Source: Tetradesmus obliquus (Eukaryota; Chlorophyta; Chlorophyceae; Sphaeropleales; Scenedesmaceae). From it: a stretch of 64,000 nt of DNA. Each line of letters starts with the position of its first letter. Positions within the stretch are counted from its first letter, which is position 1. The DNA lies in the NCBI GenBank assembly GCA_030272155.1, contig CP126192.1, positions 5,490,501 through 5,554,500 of the forward strand. The letters run 5' to 3'. A program made the position numbers and the translations under genes. Positions 21,857 through 34,325 of the stretch are shown here, in pieces. The notes below the pieces were generated by a model that was not told the DNA's origin, searched no databases, and saw only the letters and a program-made list of their open reading frames with translations.

Positions 21857-23284
21857 GATCTCCACTTCCAGGGACACTCAGCAAATCACTGCCTACACAG
21901 CGTACGTGGCGTCACCAAACACAACCTTCATCGTAATCAGGACAGTAACTAAGGTGACTGGCAGGTTCAAGGACGCAAGCGCGGCAAGTGCACCGCCTGC
22001 TTGTCAGTTTCAGGTTTAGGGTGTGCTGTGTGTGACGTGCTGTGGCTGGACGAAATTCAAAACGCCGGCATCGTCGCTCAAATAGGATGTTTTACAGTGC
22101 ACGGGGCACCAAAGACGCTGGTAGAGTTTTGGATGTGGCAGCTGCTGTGCTTACACCCCATGCACCACTGCTTGCGCATAGCCACGCTGCAAAAGCTGCA
22201 GGGCTTCATGTTGAATCAACAGTATGCCAGGCCAGCCACAGCAAGCTGCGATGCAAGGGCAAGGTTTCAAACCTACAGCTGAAACAAGTGCAGACATGGC
22301 TGGTGGCCAAAGCCTGCTGCAAGGCAGCTTCGCCAGTGCTGCCTATCTGAAAGTTCCAGACTGGAACACCATGATGCCCGATGCAGCAACAGAGTCATTT
22401 TACCAGCTGTTATTGCTGCGACTGAATCATCAACCCGATGCTGATGATGCAGATGCTACTCCTGCCGTTCAGCAGCAGAGGCCATGTGCTGCATATTGTG
22501 CGCACTGCACCTTACCAGGGCCTCATACACGAGCATGCCAAAGAGACGGCTCTACATGGTGCCCTGAACTGCCTGGCAATCAGCAACTGAACCTCAGTAT
22601 CAATATCTGCTGCTGATTGTGATTCAGCCAAAATGTTCACAAAGGGCGGCGTTCAAGGGCCCAGAACCTCAATAAGGGCACAGAAAAGGTTGCCAGCCAT
22701 ACTTCTACCATGATGACCTCTAAATCGAAAGAAAGGAGGTGAGCTCTTAGAGATTTGTCACTCCCGTCCCGCACTCCTGCAGTGTCAATGCTTTAGCAGC
22801 ACAGTTTGCGCTGTAGACAGCTGTCATGTGCACGCCACGTGCCGTCACTGGCGACACCCACAACACCGAAAATACACTGCATTCGTTCTGTGTCTGAGCA
22901 ACTGCCAAAACAACTGTGTACTTCAAGTGATGCAACACACCAAAAAGCAAATGACGGCAATCCCTACAAAACAACATCTGTCCACGTGCATTGTGCGCTT
23001 AATCTCAATACAACCAATATCACAGCCAACATATTACAGCATCCAGAGACGTCATGGTGTGAACACTGTCTTCTTTGAACGTTCACCTGTACTAACAGGT
23101 GCTGCCTGCCACTGGCGGGTGCGCCAGAAGTTTATCTTCGCTGTTGGCATAAACCCCACAGCTGGGTCATTGGTTGCTTTGTATTGCTGCTGCTTTTGGA
23201 GTGGTAACATGACGGTTGCTGCCACTGCAGTGGTTAGCTGTAAGCAGCACATCACCCACCCGCCACAACAACACCAACAGAACA
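21857..23284. other. intergenic; possible small plus-strand ORF at 22224-22616
   Basis: Between the starts/ends of two minus-strand genes. A plus-strand frame 22224-22616 contains a non-repetitive stretch (ASAAYLKVPDWNTMMPDA, then FYQLLLLRLNHQPD) that looks more protein-like than its surroundings. A possible upstream ATG (22087, MFYSARGTKDAGRVLD) could not be joined to it in phase. I recognise no family. From 22617 to 23284 I see no gene. Confidence 0.25.
23034..23038 (-). terminator. candidate TGTAA polyadenylation signal
   Basis: Minus-strand TGTAA about 250 bases after the stop of the secreted-protein gene at 23285. Confidence 0.35.
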
Positions 23285-25931
23285 TCAGAACATACACGAG
23301 TTGATCGGATCGCTCCACGTAACCTTGCCAACCGACTCAGCATACCCCGGTGCTGCCCCGCTAACATCAAACTGCACAAACTTGCCGGTAAACCACGGCG
23401 CCCCCAGCCCAAACCCCTGGTCCCCTTCCGGCGCCGGCAGCACATACGAGCACACAGCCACTCCTTGTGTTACGCCTGTGCTGCCATCACCATCGCAAAG
23501 CTTCAGGTCAATTGCCGTAGCAACCTCGGCCGCTGCCCCGCCCTGTAACGTTATGTTTATGCTCGGGTACATACTCAGCAGCAGCATGGTCGCCGTGGCC
23601 AGTTTGGACGGGTCGTCTGTCGCCATTGAAACCTGCTGGCATGTGTGTGGTGCATTTGAAGCCATCCCACACACTTGCTCGACCGGCGCGGGGCAGCGCT
23701 GTATTGTGAGCCCTTGAGCTGCAGCATCACTCCGCGCCTTAACAGCTGCCTGGTTGTAGTAATCCAGGAATGCCGTATACACTGGCGTCGGCACAGTCAG
23801 CATGCTGTGCTCGCCAGGATTGAAGCTGACAGCTGTGCCAGTAAAGTTTTGACTCCAAGGGCCTTGAGTCATGTTCGGTCTGAGGTAAACTGGCACGCTG
23901 GCGCTTGTAACAAGCGACATGTAGGTGTTTGCGTACGCAAACGCTGCTCCTGGCACTTGCTTCGGCAGCACAGCTGGGAGCAGCGGCGCAGAGTATGTTT
24001 GCACAGGCAAGATGGTGTCTGTGAGGTCCTTGGGCACTGCGGGTCCCAGCACTACGGCGCTGTTCCGCCGCAGGCGCCCTCTGCAGTTGTTGTCCTTTTG
24101 CGGCTGCAGGTAGCAGAAGCCCATCTGCAAGCAATGCAGGGCAGAGGAAGAGGGACGTGAGTATAGCCGTTGCTGCTTGCGTGAGCTGACTGAGCAGTTG
24201 ATAGCTGCTTGTAAAGTGGCAGATGCTTGAATCTGTGCAAGCACAAGACGCACACAGCAGCAGCACTTCCGTCAAAGTACAGGCTGCAGCCATTGTCGCC
24301 GCAGCTGCAGCTGCTGGACAGGACAGACGTAACTCGCAGGAATTCCACCAGGCATTGCTGCATACACTGCTGCTGCCGCTGCAGCAGTGCCATCTAAATG
24401 CAGGTTGCCAGCATCTAAGCAGTTCCTCTTGCACACACTCCATCTCATGACGCACTGCACACCAGTCAACTCACCACTCGATTTGAAACAGCTCCAGCCC
24501 TGAACAGCTGCTCAGGCACTGCCAGCGTGCCAGCTGCTGGCACCCCACCGTTACTAACAGCGTTATTTGAGCCGAATGACCAGCCTGCTGTCAGGCCCCT
24601 GCCAGAGCCAGAGCAGCCGCCTTGGAACAGCGGCGCAATGCCTGCTGCAGTTTTTGGGCAGGTGGTGGCATCGCTGTAGCAGCTGCTGGCGGCTGCGCCG
24701 CAGCTGATGGATGCTTGGCTGCAGCCAAAGTAACCCTTGAAGGAGATGACGTTGCCGTATAACACGTTACGCACGGTGATCATGTCTTGGCTGAGGACAG
24801 CATTGTGGATGGTGTGGCTACCGTCACGGTTGGTGACCTGTGCAGCAGCAGCAGCGGCGGCAGCAGCAGCAGCATTGTAGTCACGATTCGTGTTCAGACA
24901 ACAAGGGGGTGTTCACTGATGTAGGTGGTGCAGGAGCATGGCCAGCAGCAGCGACAGCAGGAATGCAGCAGATGACGCAGCCTGATGCGGCTTCCATAGC
25001 CCTCTAGTGCAGCAGGGTGTGTCTACAGCCAGGAGTTCATGCCAAGTGCTGCTCATCAAGCGCCGCCTAGCTGCCACTGCCCGATCCTGCAGCTGAGCAG
25101 CAAGAAGCAGGCATGCAATTGAACATAGCCAGCAGCTGCAGTCAGCTGCAGCATGCTCACCGGTTCAGACGCAAAACACCTGTTGTTCAGGGGGTCCGGC
25201 AGCGGACAGCCAACGCCTGTGGCGATGCTGCTGCAGTTGCTGCCTTTCACTGCGTTGGCCGCTTGCAGGACATAGTTGTCGCTTGCAGGAAGTCCTGCAG
25301 GACAGTTGGCACGGGCTGGGCCTGTCCTGCAAGTCATCAGCAGCACTGATGACGCTGTGTTGATGGTGAAGTCGTAGGGCCTGGCCTTGTCAGCCCTGCC
25401 AATGAAGAAGCTCATTGCTTTGCCGTGCGCTGCTCGAGGGTAGCGCTGGCCGCCCAGTGTTTGATGCTCGACAGAAATGACGTAAGAGCCAGCAGTGTTC
25501 CTGTGGGTGTCAAGTTTGTGCAGCAGACAGAGCAGGGCGACGGCGTGGTGGAAGTGCTCTGGCAGGGGTAGCTGCAGAAACAGCTGGGTGCCATGCATCA
25601 GATGACAGCAAGCACAACTGCTTGGAAGCCATCCTGGGTGGACAATGACATGACGTCACATCATGCAGTATATGCTGTTGCTTGGATGTTGGGCTGCATG
25701 CAAAGGCAGGTGCTGCAAGAGGGATGGGCCTGCTGCTGCTGACAGCTAGGAGTGGCAGAGTAGCTATGCAGCAACTCTGCGTCTGCTCTGCTGATGACCC
25801 AACGCGCGTTTTAGGCATGCAGAACCTCATCACCATACTAAGTGGTACTCAACAATCCCGTACCTGGCATCACCAAACGCTACAGCGGCCAGCAACACCG
25901 CGAGCAGCAGGCTGGACTGCGTCACTACCAT
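23285..25931 (-). CDS. secreted Cys-rich protein, family unknown
   Basis: Four exons with agreeing phases: 25931-25864, 25500-25161, 24837-24475, 24124-23285, giving 536 residues. The start is an ATG giving MVVTQSSLLLAVLLAAVAFGDA, a clear signal peptide with a plausible cleavage after the Ala-rich part, and this decided the start. The mature part has many Cys (for example NCSSIATGVGCPLP, FGCSQASISCGAAASSCYSDATTC, QRCPAPVEQVCGM) and N-glycosylation sequons, and ends WSDPINSCMF. I see no transmembrane segment or Pro-rich hydroxyproline shaft, so it is not an obvious pherophorin. It is probably a wall or extracellular protein (inference). The gene shows no exon echoes, unlike its neighbours. Confidence 0.75.
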
Positions 25932-27014
25932 CACGCACATGCTGTGCATGCGTCCACCAATAGCCTAACTATAGCATCATGAATGTAACCTTTAAAGGGT
26001 GCCACTACGGGCGGAAAAGGCTACAGCTACAGATGAAGCCCCGGCCAATCAAGCGACCCCGGCCTGCAAAGTACGCACTGAAGACACAAGGATATGAAGA
26101 ACCGTTTATGCTCACATCATTTGGTGTCATCTACGCGTTTGCTTGTAGTATCTGCTGCCACCATTCATGTGAGTCGGAAAAGGACGGAAGCCGTTGTGGA
26201 CGGCGAACCCTCCGCAGCACAGGCACGCAGTGCCTCTCAGCCAGACCTTGTGATCCATCTTCAACAACACATTTAGCCTTCACAAATAAATATGAACGCG
26301 TACGAACCGCGCCAGCTGGCTGGGGCGTGGGAAGTTCCCACGCATCCAACGCCAGCACTACTGCCTACACAGCAGAACCTGCTCTGAAGAGAGCCCACCC
26401 TTTGCTTGACGCAGGGTTTACTCTGCGCTTGCGGGTGGCCATGACTGTCACAGTCACATGTATCCCAGCAATGTGGTCTGCGCAGTGACAGATCAGCGGT
26501 ACGTGAACATACCTGCCGTTGTTGCATGCCGCACGCGGCGGCCAAGCCCAGCATGGCACTGCCAAACATGGCGGCGGGTGTCCGCTTGTAGCTGGTTTGA
26601 GCCTTGTGATTCGGCATGCAACGATTGTGGCACAGCCAGGTTTTGATCAGACGTGTGCGGCATGCCCCAGGCGATGCCAGCTGCATAAGACCCTTTACCC
26701 AGGCTGGTACTGCTTCAGCACCAAACTGACTGCTTCAGCACCAAACTGACAATTCCAGCATGCCAAGTAACACATGATTACACAGCATAGGAAGCTGGGG
26801 AAGTTCATGCTTTTCCAACCTGCACCAATATCTGCTAAAGGCACTTCCAGCTGGAAGCAGCTGCAGCTGCTGAGGCTGGCGCTTGGAAAAATATGCCCGC
26901 GTGCAGGGGAGGGGGGGGGGGGGGGCACGCAAGAAAGTGTAGGACATCACAGGGGGGGGGGGGGTACTCCAGAAAGTCCAGGACAGCATCACCAAAAACC
27001 CAACCAGGGCCCAG

Positions 27015-27048
<34 letters not shown>

Positions 27049-27361
27049 CCGTCGCCCCAAAAAGTCGCGTGTATAGGCCTGTTACTTATATGTTCGCTAT
27101 CATATAGCTGCAACGACACGTTTTTACGGCCTGAGCTGTGTTCACGCATGTTTCAGGGACCATTCTGCCGCTCTGATCTGGCCCAATAAACTTGCTGTTG
27201 TTGAGGTTCGACGTGAGGTCAGTCCATTGCCATGGCTGGCCAGCTGCTCCACATGTCTGTGATAGGAATAGGAATAGGAATAGGACACAGGCGTTTCCCC
27301 CCAGCAGTCCTCCTCCCCCCACCGCTGCGCCGGTCTTCAAGCACTGGGCCCAGTCCGTGAT
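25932..27361. other. intergenic with long G and C homopolymers
   Basis: No gene seen. It holds a G run at 26911-26925, a G run at 26952-26964 and about 33 C at 27015-27047, with a short GGAATA tandem near 27261-27285. The sequence around the G runs, read on the minus strand (GATGCTGTC then C-run), resembles the poly-C repeat family at 29.5-30.2 kb. Confidence 0.5.
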
Positions 27362-28848
27362 GTGAAGGCGCTGGCACCAGCCGTGCCCTCCCCTGTGCTG
27401 CCCCTGCCGCATCCGCAGCAGCTGTCAGACATGCAGCAGCTGCGACAACAGTTGCAGGCTGTGCAGGACGCGCCAGTGCTGGAGCCTGGGGCTTGGTGCA
27501 GCTTGGCGCCAGTGTTTGCCAACCCCTTCCTGCAAGCTGGGCTTGGGTTTGTGCCGGGCGGGCTGCAGTGCCTGCCAGTGCCCGCTAAGTGCAGGGAGCA
27601 TGAGTGTCGTGGCGGCAAATGCAGGCCGCGTCTTCGCACTGTGGCTGATCTTATTCGGGCGTGGTATCTCATTCAGCGTGTTGTTCAGCAGCAGATGCCG
27701 CACCCGTTGCTGCCTTACGGCTCCAACTACAGCAATGCTGACAACGAGGCTGAGGATTTGCAAGGCCTGGTTGATAAACTGCCCGTTGCATGGACTATGG
27801 CTGTTTTGCCTGTTGTGCAGCATCCTGCCGCAGACCGGCCTTGGCCGCCTGCGGCTGTGCCGGACCCACCATGTATACCTTCTGCAGCAGAACAGCAAGT
27901 TGAGGCCATGTTGGTGGCTCGGCTGGGTTGGCAAAATGTCCGAGGCAAGGCTGTTCCTGTTGCAAAATTGTCTGTTAGTGAAGCCACCTCACTGCAGCTT
28001 GGTCCGCTGCGTGCTGAGCGCCGTGAGAAGCGCACTAGGTTTGTCCAGGCTGCGCTGGGCTCAGGTGCTGCACCAGCAGCAGTGATGGCTTGAAGTGGGT
28101 GGCAGCTAACCAGAGCATGCTTTGGAAGATGCGCTGGGATAATAATGTCAAAGAGTTGTACTGGCGGCTTATTATGGATGGCCTGCCGACATCGCAGCGT
28201 ATGCACAAGTCGGGTGACACTTGCATGTGTGGCGCTGCCTGTCCTGATTGGGTTCATCATTTTTGGGAGTGCCCTGTTGCGGTAGCAGTGATTGACAGTG
28301 TGCTGTCTGAGTTGCCTACTGCTTGGTGCACGCGGGCTGCAGGCCGCCCGCCGCTTGCTATGCGGCATGTTTGGTTGATGCAGCCGCCAGCTGGCCCTAC
28401 CAAGCTCCACAGGGGCGTGTGGAAGGTTGTCTGTCTAGCTGCTCTGAATGCCATGGATGTTGGCAGACGACATGCTAATAAGTTGAGCATCCCGCCGCCC
28501 GCCCTGGCCGTGCAGCAGCCACCGCCGCTGCCGGCGGGCCAGGCGCTTATTACTGATACACTACAGCATGCAGCTCTCACTGCTGCGCAGCAACAGCATA
28601 ATCAGCTGGTAGAGCAGCGCCAGCAGCAGCAGCAGCTGCATCAACAACAACAGCGACAACAGCTAGTAACGCAGATGTTACAGGAGGCTAAGCAGCAAGC
28701 GGTGTTAAGGTTTTGGGAGTTGCTTGCTGATTTTGTGGCAACAGAGGCAGCGCCCGCTACTTGGCGGGTTGCGGTGCCTGGCAATCACCCGTTTCTGTGC
28801 TCTGATCCAGCGCAGCTGCGCATTGTACTGGCGCCCCGCTCTGGTTGA
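27362..28848 (+). mobile_element. retroelement-derived coding fragment with reverse-transcriptase-type zinc-binding domain
   Basis: The region codes for a His/Cys motif, C-x-C-x3-C-x4-HH-x3-C, in the context ELYWRLIMDGLPTSQR and VHHFWECP. This matches the zinc-binding segment found at the C-terminal end of many LINE-type reverse transcriptases. The flanking parts have no family I can name. No reverse transcriptase catalytic core (YxDD) is seen, so this is a 5'-truncated fragment or a host-domesticated relative. It looks broken, about one break. Codon use lacks the long CAG runs of neighbours except a short Q-rich tract near the end. A 600-base tail follows, ending in an A-rich run near 29469. 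Confidence 0.5.
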
Positions 28849-31368
28849 CCTTCCTGCCTCTGCATGTTGTGCTGTCAACAGTTGTCGATTTTCCAGTTTC
28901 TGTCACGGGCATGTTGCATGTGGTGGGTGTCGCAGCGCTGGTTTCTCAGCTCTTTCCTCCGTGCTGCATGTTTCTGTCCTTGTCAGCAGTAAGGATTGCA
29001 GAAGCAGCAGAGCGCTAGTTTGCCTTAGTTTGCCTTAGTTTGATTTGATTTGCCTGTCAGTCGTGCACCGCGTCAGTTATGCATGCTCCTGCTTGCTGCA
29101 GTCTGGTGAGTACAGCAGTGCCTTGATGCAATCATGCCAGACACTTATGGTGAGCAGCACCTTTGTGCACCCCGCTTACTGTTTGGAACATGCTTGTCCT
29201 TCCCTGTGCGCTTTTTGCTTGGTGCATGGAGCACATGCTGCTTTTCGTGCTGCATTTCGCACTTGCTGCCCTGCATGTACATGTTCGTTTATGGGGAGAT
29301 AGGGGCTGCGGGACGCCTCTGGAGTTGTCTTTGGTGGCGTCTTGTGGCTTGCTATCGAGTTCATACGATATGTGAGCTGAAAGTAGGGCGAGTGACTCAC
29401 TCTCGGGAGATAGCTTGCCTTCTCCTGTAACAAGCCTCTCTCTGCTCTGCCTTCCATAAAGCTCCTAACAAAAAAAAGCTAAAAATCTTGAGACAAAAAG
29501 TGACCAGCCCCCCAGACACCCCCCCCCACCCCCCCTCCCAAAATGTACCTCAGATTCCCCTCAGAAAATGACAGTAGTTATTTGTTATAACATATAACAT
29601 ATCCTGAAGTTCTCAGGAGGAAAGGAATGATGGTGCTGTCAGGGGATGGAGTGCCCCCCCCCCCCGACCCCCTGGACATCATCATAAAAAACCTTGACGG
29701 GCCTTAGACACCCCCCCCCACCCCATTGCAGAAATGTGCGCTGTCAGGCCCCAGAAGTACATATATATTATGTTATAGCTATTTTATCATTTCTGGACCC
29801 TAAATGCCTTGCTTTGGCGTGGTTGCAACATCACACGAACGATCTGATGTCTCTGCTGTACTGCTACTGCCGCCACCCCCGGCGCGTCTCGGCGTCTGTC
29901 TGCCACCTGGTTATCCTCTGGTATTTATGGCCAGGATACTAAAACGTGTGCAAACAACAGTACATGACCTAAGCTTTCATATGAGCCCACTCTTGCCTTC
30001 ATCGGGCTCCTGGCAAAAAAGTTCGGACCCCCAGTGGCCACTTGGCAAGACAGGGAAGTTGGTGGGCCCCCGGACACCCACCCACCCCCCCTCCCCAAAA
30101 CCACCTCAGAACCCCTGTAAAACTTGCAGTAGTTAATTTATATAGTATATAAGATGTTCTAAAGTTGCCAGCCAAAAAGGGATGATGATGTTGTCAGTGG
30201 AGAAAGTGCCCCCCCCCCTTGCCGCGTGAACAACAGCATGGCCACTCGCCTTGCGGAGTCTTGACCAGGCGCAAAAAACAACAATGCGCATCATGCGTAA
30301 CCAGCTGCCTCTGCAGAGTCCTCCCCAAAGCAACACTATGTGATGCAGGAGCACCAGCTGCAGAACGAGCTGTGCAGTTGGGGGAGCAACAGGGTGCGCA
30401 TGTTGGCGCAGCTGCAACAGCAGGCCAGACGCCATCAATTTTACCACCATCATCACCACCATCACCACTATCATTGCCAAACTGTCTGTCGGGCTAAGAA
30501 CAGTAGGTCAAAGAAGGCTTTCCGGTGCACACACTATGATGCAACTGTATTGGTTGCCCTGCTGCTATCTGCCCTGTGCCCCCATTGAGCTGCAAAAATA
30601 CGGGCAAATGAAGCAGCACACAGCAGTGATATAACAACACAGCACAAAGCTAGAACAGACATCATCAACCCTGACATGTGGATTGACAACCATGCATATG
30701 CTTGAGCTAGTACATACTATCACCAAAACGCTTGAGCTAGTACATACTATTACTAACACGCTTGAGCTAGTATCAGTGACTCCAGGCCACACACGCAAAG
30801 CATATCGACCTGCTTCTGTAACTCATCTGTACACTGGATGCTGGTCAGCATCATGATCTGCTACGGCACGATTTCTCAAAGCACGGTGCATGCAACTGCT
30901 CCGCGATTGCGGTCCGACAACGATCACACTAGCTGCACCCATTGCCATCACCCTCTAAGCATAGACCATGTATGGTCAACAAACAGCTGCACCCATACTA
31001 GCTGCACCCATTGTCATCACCCTCTATGGTCAACAGCAGCACATCCAGAGGAGGCAGCTGCTTCTTGGCGAGCCACTGAGCTGCAGCCAGTCACCCCATT
31101 GCACCTGCCCATGCCTAACTAAACATGCCCAAAACCCTTCAGCCAGAGGTGCAATCAACACGCACTATGCTCGCACTTGTCAGGCTTTGTGAAACACAAT
31201 CGCCACACGTTCCAGCACAGATGCAACCATCACGTGCAGAGGTATCATTTCGTGCACCAGCTGCCTGTGCTGCTGCACCAGCTAGGCCAGCACTGCACCA
31301 GGCAGTAGCAGTGGCAGGCCCAGCCCCACGGCAGCAGCAGCTGCTGCTGCTGGTGGCAGCAGCAGCAG
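28849..31368. other. repeat-rich intergenic region
   Basis: From 28849 to about 29480 lies the tail of the retroelement-like unit (TTTGCCTTAG tandem near 29018-29045, A-run near 29469). From 29505 to 30215 lies the poly-C repeat family. From 30215 to 31368 I find no exon chain, only short tandem duplications (GAGCTAGTACATACTAT near 30700-30770, CTGCACCCAT near 30930-31030). Confidence 0.5.
29505..30215. repeat. poly-C dispersed repeat, 3 diverged copies
   Basis: Copies lie at about 29505-29665, 29672-29800 (partial) and 30005-30215. Each begins near GACACCC plus a C-run, continues with an AT-rich TAGTTA...ATATA core and (copies 1 and 3) ends GATG-x2-GTTGTCAG...GAGTGCCCC. Identity between copies 1 and 3 is roughly three quarters by eye. 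No coding capacity and no clear inverted ends. Confidence 0.6.
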
Positions 31369-31454
31369 TCAGTGGCCTGCAATGTGGCTGACATGGTGTG
31401 GGTGGCGGCCAAACATCTTCTGGCGCCTGCAGAACAGCAACACAGCGGCAGCAG

Positions 31455-31515
<61 letters not shown>

Positions 31516-34279
31516 GGCAGTTCATATCAATAGGCAACGTCTGCATTTCGTCTGCTTGCATGTGGAGCTGCATCTGCTGACACCAGGCACTCCACAAAGG
31601 GCAGCGCCTGCCAAGCTAGCGGCAATTTGCTGTACACAAATCAATCCGTTATACACAGAGCCGGCACGCTTGTTGCTGGTGGCGGTGTGACAAGTGATGA
31701 TGCGGTCAGCCAGCCAGCCAGCCATCACGCCAGCCTCACCGCATGTGCTCACCGCAGCAAGTTGTAGTGCATGGGTGCAATGTATGTCAGGAAGACCTCC
31801 AGCCGCGACACGAGACTTTTGTTGCTGGCAGATGCACGTGATGCTAATGCATTCAGCTAGCCAGGCATCCAGACAGCTAGCCAGCCAGCCGGTCAGCACC
31901 ACAAGGCCGTGCTCACCGCAGCGAGTTGTAGTGCATGGGTGCGATGTAGGTGAGGAACACCTCCAGCCGCGACTTGTAGCTCAGCGGCTCGTAGCGCAGG
32001 TACCAGTTGCGCTGCTCGCTGGTCACCACGTGCACAGCCACGCCAAAGCTGTCACAGATCGCGCGCAGCGTCAGCTGCAGCGCAGAAATGTAACACAGCG
32101 CAGCAGAGACAACAGGAAGAGAACAGCAGCAGGGTGAGGTGATGATGCCGCAGATCGTGCGCAGCATCAGCTGCGGTGCATACACATGTACAGTAGAGTG
32201 CAGCAGCGGCAGCAGCAACAGGGTATAGATGTGAATGTGAGAAGAAAGGACATTGCAACAGGCGGGGGCAGCTTTGGCCGTTGCACAGCGGCACGCATCA
32301 CTTGCAATGCATGCATGCACGTATGTGGCCGCGTGCAGCGCACCTCGTCGCCCCAGGTGCCGTCCTGCGCCCTTCAAGCAACCCTAACAATGCAGCGATA
32401 GCCATTGTGCACATATGCATGTGCGCGCCCGCACCCTTGTTGCCACAGGCGCCACCCTGCGGCATGCCGCCAGTCCGTTGCTGCAACGACATGCCATATG
32501 CACACGTGTCATGCTGCCGTACCTCGTTGCCCCAGGTGCCGTCCTGAGCCATGCCTGCTTGGTGCTAGTTGCACGGGACAAAAAAGAGGCATGCGCGTCA
32601 ACAGCAGGAGAGCCTGCTGCCGGCTGTAGTCTGCGCACCTCGTCTCCCCAGGTGCCGTCCTGTGCCATGCCCACGCAGTAGTAGGCAAAGTCCTCCCCAA
32701 GGAAGGTGGCGTATGACGCCGGGTTGGCCCTGCAGCAGCAGCAGCAGCGGCAGCAGCAGCAGCAGCAGCGGCAGCAGCAGCAGCAGCAGCGGCAGCAGCA
32801 GCAGCAGCAGCAGCAGCAGCGGCAGCAGCAGCAGCGCAGTAGGAAGAACACGTCATCTCATACGCAGGTATGGAGTGAACGCCCTGGCGCGGCGACAACA
32901 GCAGCAGCGTGTTCAGCATGCAGGGGCGCGTCACCCTAGCTTTGTGTGACGCCTCACTCCATACACGCTGCTGACCTACTCTGGCACAGCGTCTGCAGAA
33001 ACTGCTTGCATGCGGCAGGGTCATATCATATGACTCATGTGAGGGCAGTGTCGCAGTCTACCGCTGCAGTGCAAGGCGCCCAGCAGCTCACTTGATGTGG
33101 TTCACAGCCTGCTGCCGCACGAAGCCGTGGAACTCCTGAGTGCCGTACAGCTGCTCAGACACAGAGCGGAACTGCACATGCAGCAGCAGCAGCGCGGGGC
33201 GGCGGCAGCAGATAACATGGTGAGTTGCTGTCATGCACGGCATGTAAAGTCATGCACGGCATGTAAAGTCATGCACGGCATGTAAAGTCATGCACGGCAT
33301 GTAAAGTCATGCACGGCATGTAAAGTCATGCACGGCATGTAAAGTCATGCACGGCATGTAAAGTCATGCACGGCATGTAAAGTCATGCACGGCTTGTAAA
33401 GTCATGCACGGCATGTAAAGTCATGCACGGCATGTAAAGTCATGCACGGCATGTAAAGTCCGGCCACAACGTACCAGCGTTCCAAGCACTGCTACACCAG
33501 CAGAAGGAGCTGCGATGGCAGCTTGCAACAAAGGAGACGAACGAAGAATGGTCAGCAGGGACAACTTTGCACAGGTTGCTCCATTTGCCGTCCCATGTTC
33601 TTGACACATCTTGGTATCCTACCTGAACCTACACCAGTCATAGTACTGGCGGCATGGCAAACCAGCACACCCGCATCTAGTCAAACCAGGGCGGGAACCA
33701 CACAGCACTGGCCGCCGCACAACAGCACAACATGCACGTTTCGCTGGTGCCCTACCCCTGCCCAGCTGCTGCCGATCCCATTCACACCAGTTGAAACAAA
33801 CCAACACGAATCAGCATGCGCATCAGCTCTCACCTGGCAGTTGCCGTCAGCCACGCTGAGCTGCTCCTCCAGCCGCAGCCTCGCCAGCCGCTGCACCAGC
33901 CGCTGCTGCTCATTCAGGTAATCAGGGCCCAGCTGCATTTGGCTAATGCTCTGCTCCATTGCCAGATTCGCCTCTAGCTGCTTGCGGCTGTCTGTCCAGC
34001 TGGTGGCACTCGCGTGGCGCGCTGCTGCTGCTGCTGCTGCTGCTGCTGCAGCCGTCACAGCCGCCGGCAACGCCTGCTCCTGCTGCTGCTGCCGGTGGTG
34101 CTGTGGGTGGTATGCTGCAGCAGCAGCGTGGTTGCCGCCAAAGACAGGTGCAGTGTTGAAGCCCACTTGGCCTGACACGACAGACGCGAGCTGCTGCTGG
34201 TACTGCTGCTGGTGGGGCTGCTGGTAGTGGTGGTGGTAGTGCTGCAACGGTAGCTGCTGCTGCAGGTGCTGCTGTGGTA

Positions 34280-34325
<46 letters not shown>

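Noticed and set aside
26911-27047. Poly-G/poly-C runs as coding poly-Gly/poly-Pro
   Set aside because: Homopolymers open all frames; no adjacent motif or splice chain.
33231-33459. CRISPR-like array
   Set aside because: The 19-bp units are directly adjacent with no spacers, and the context is a eukaryotic intron. It is a minisatellite.
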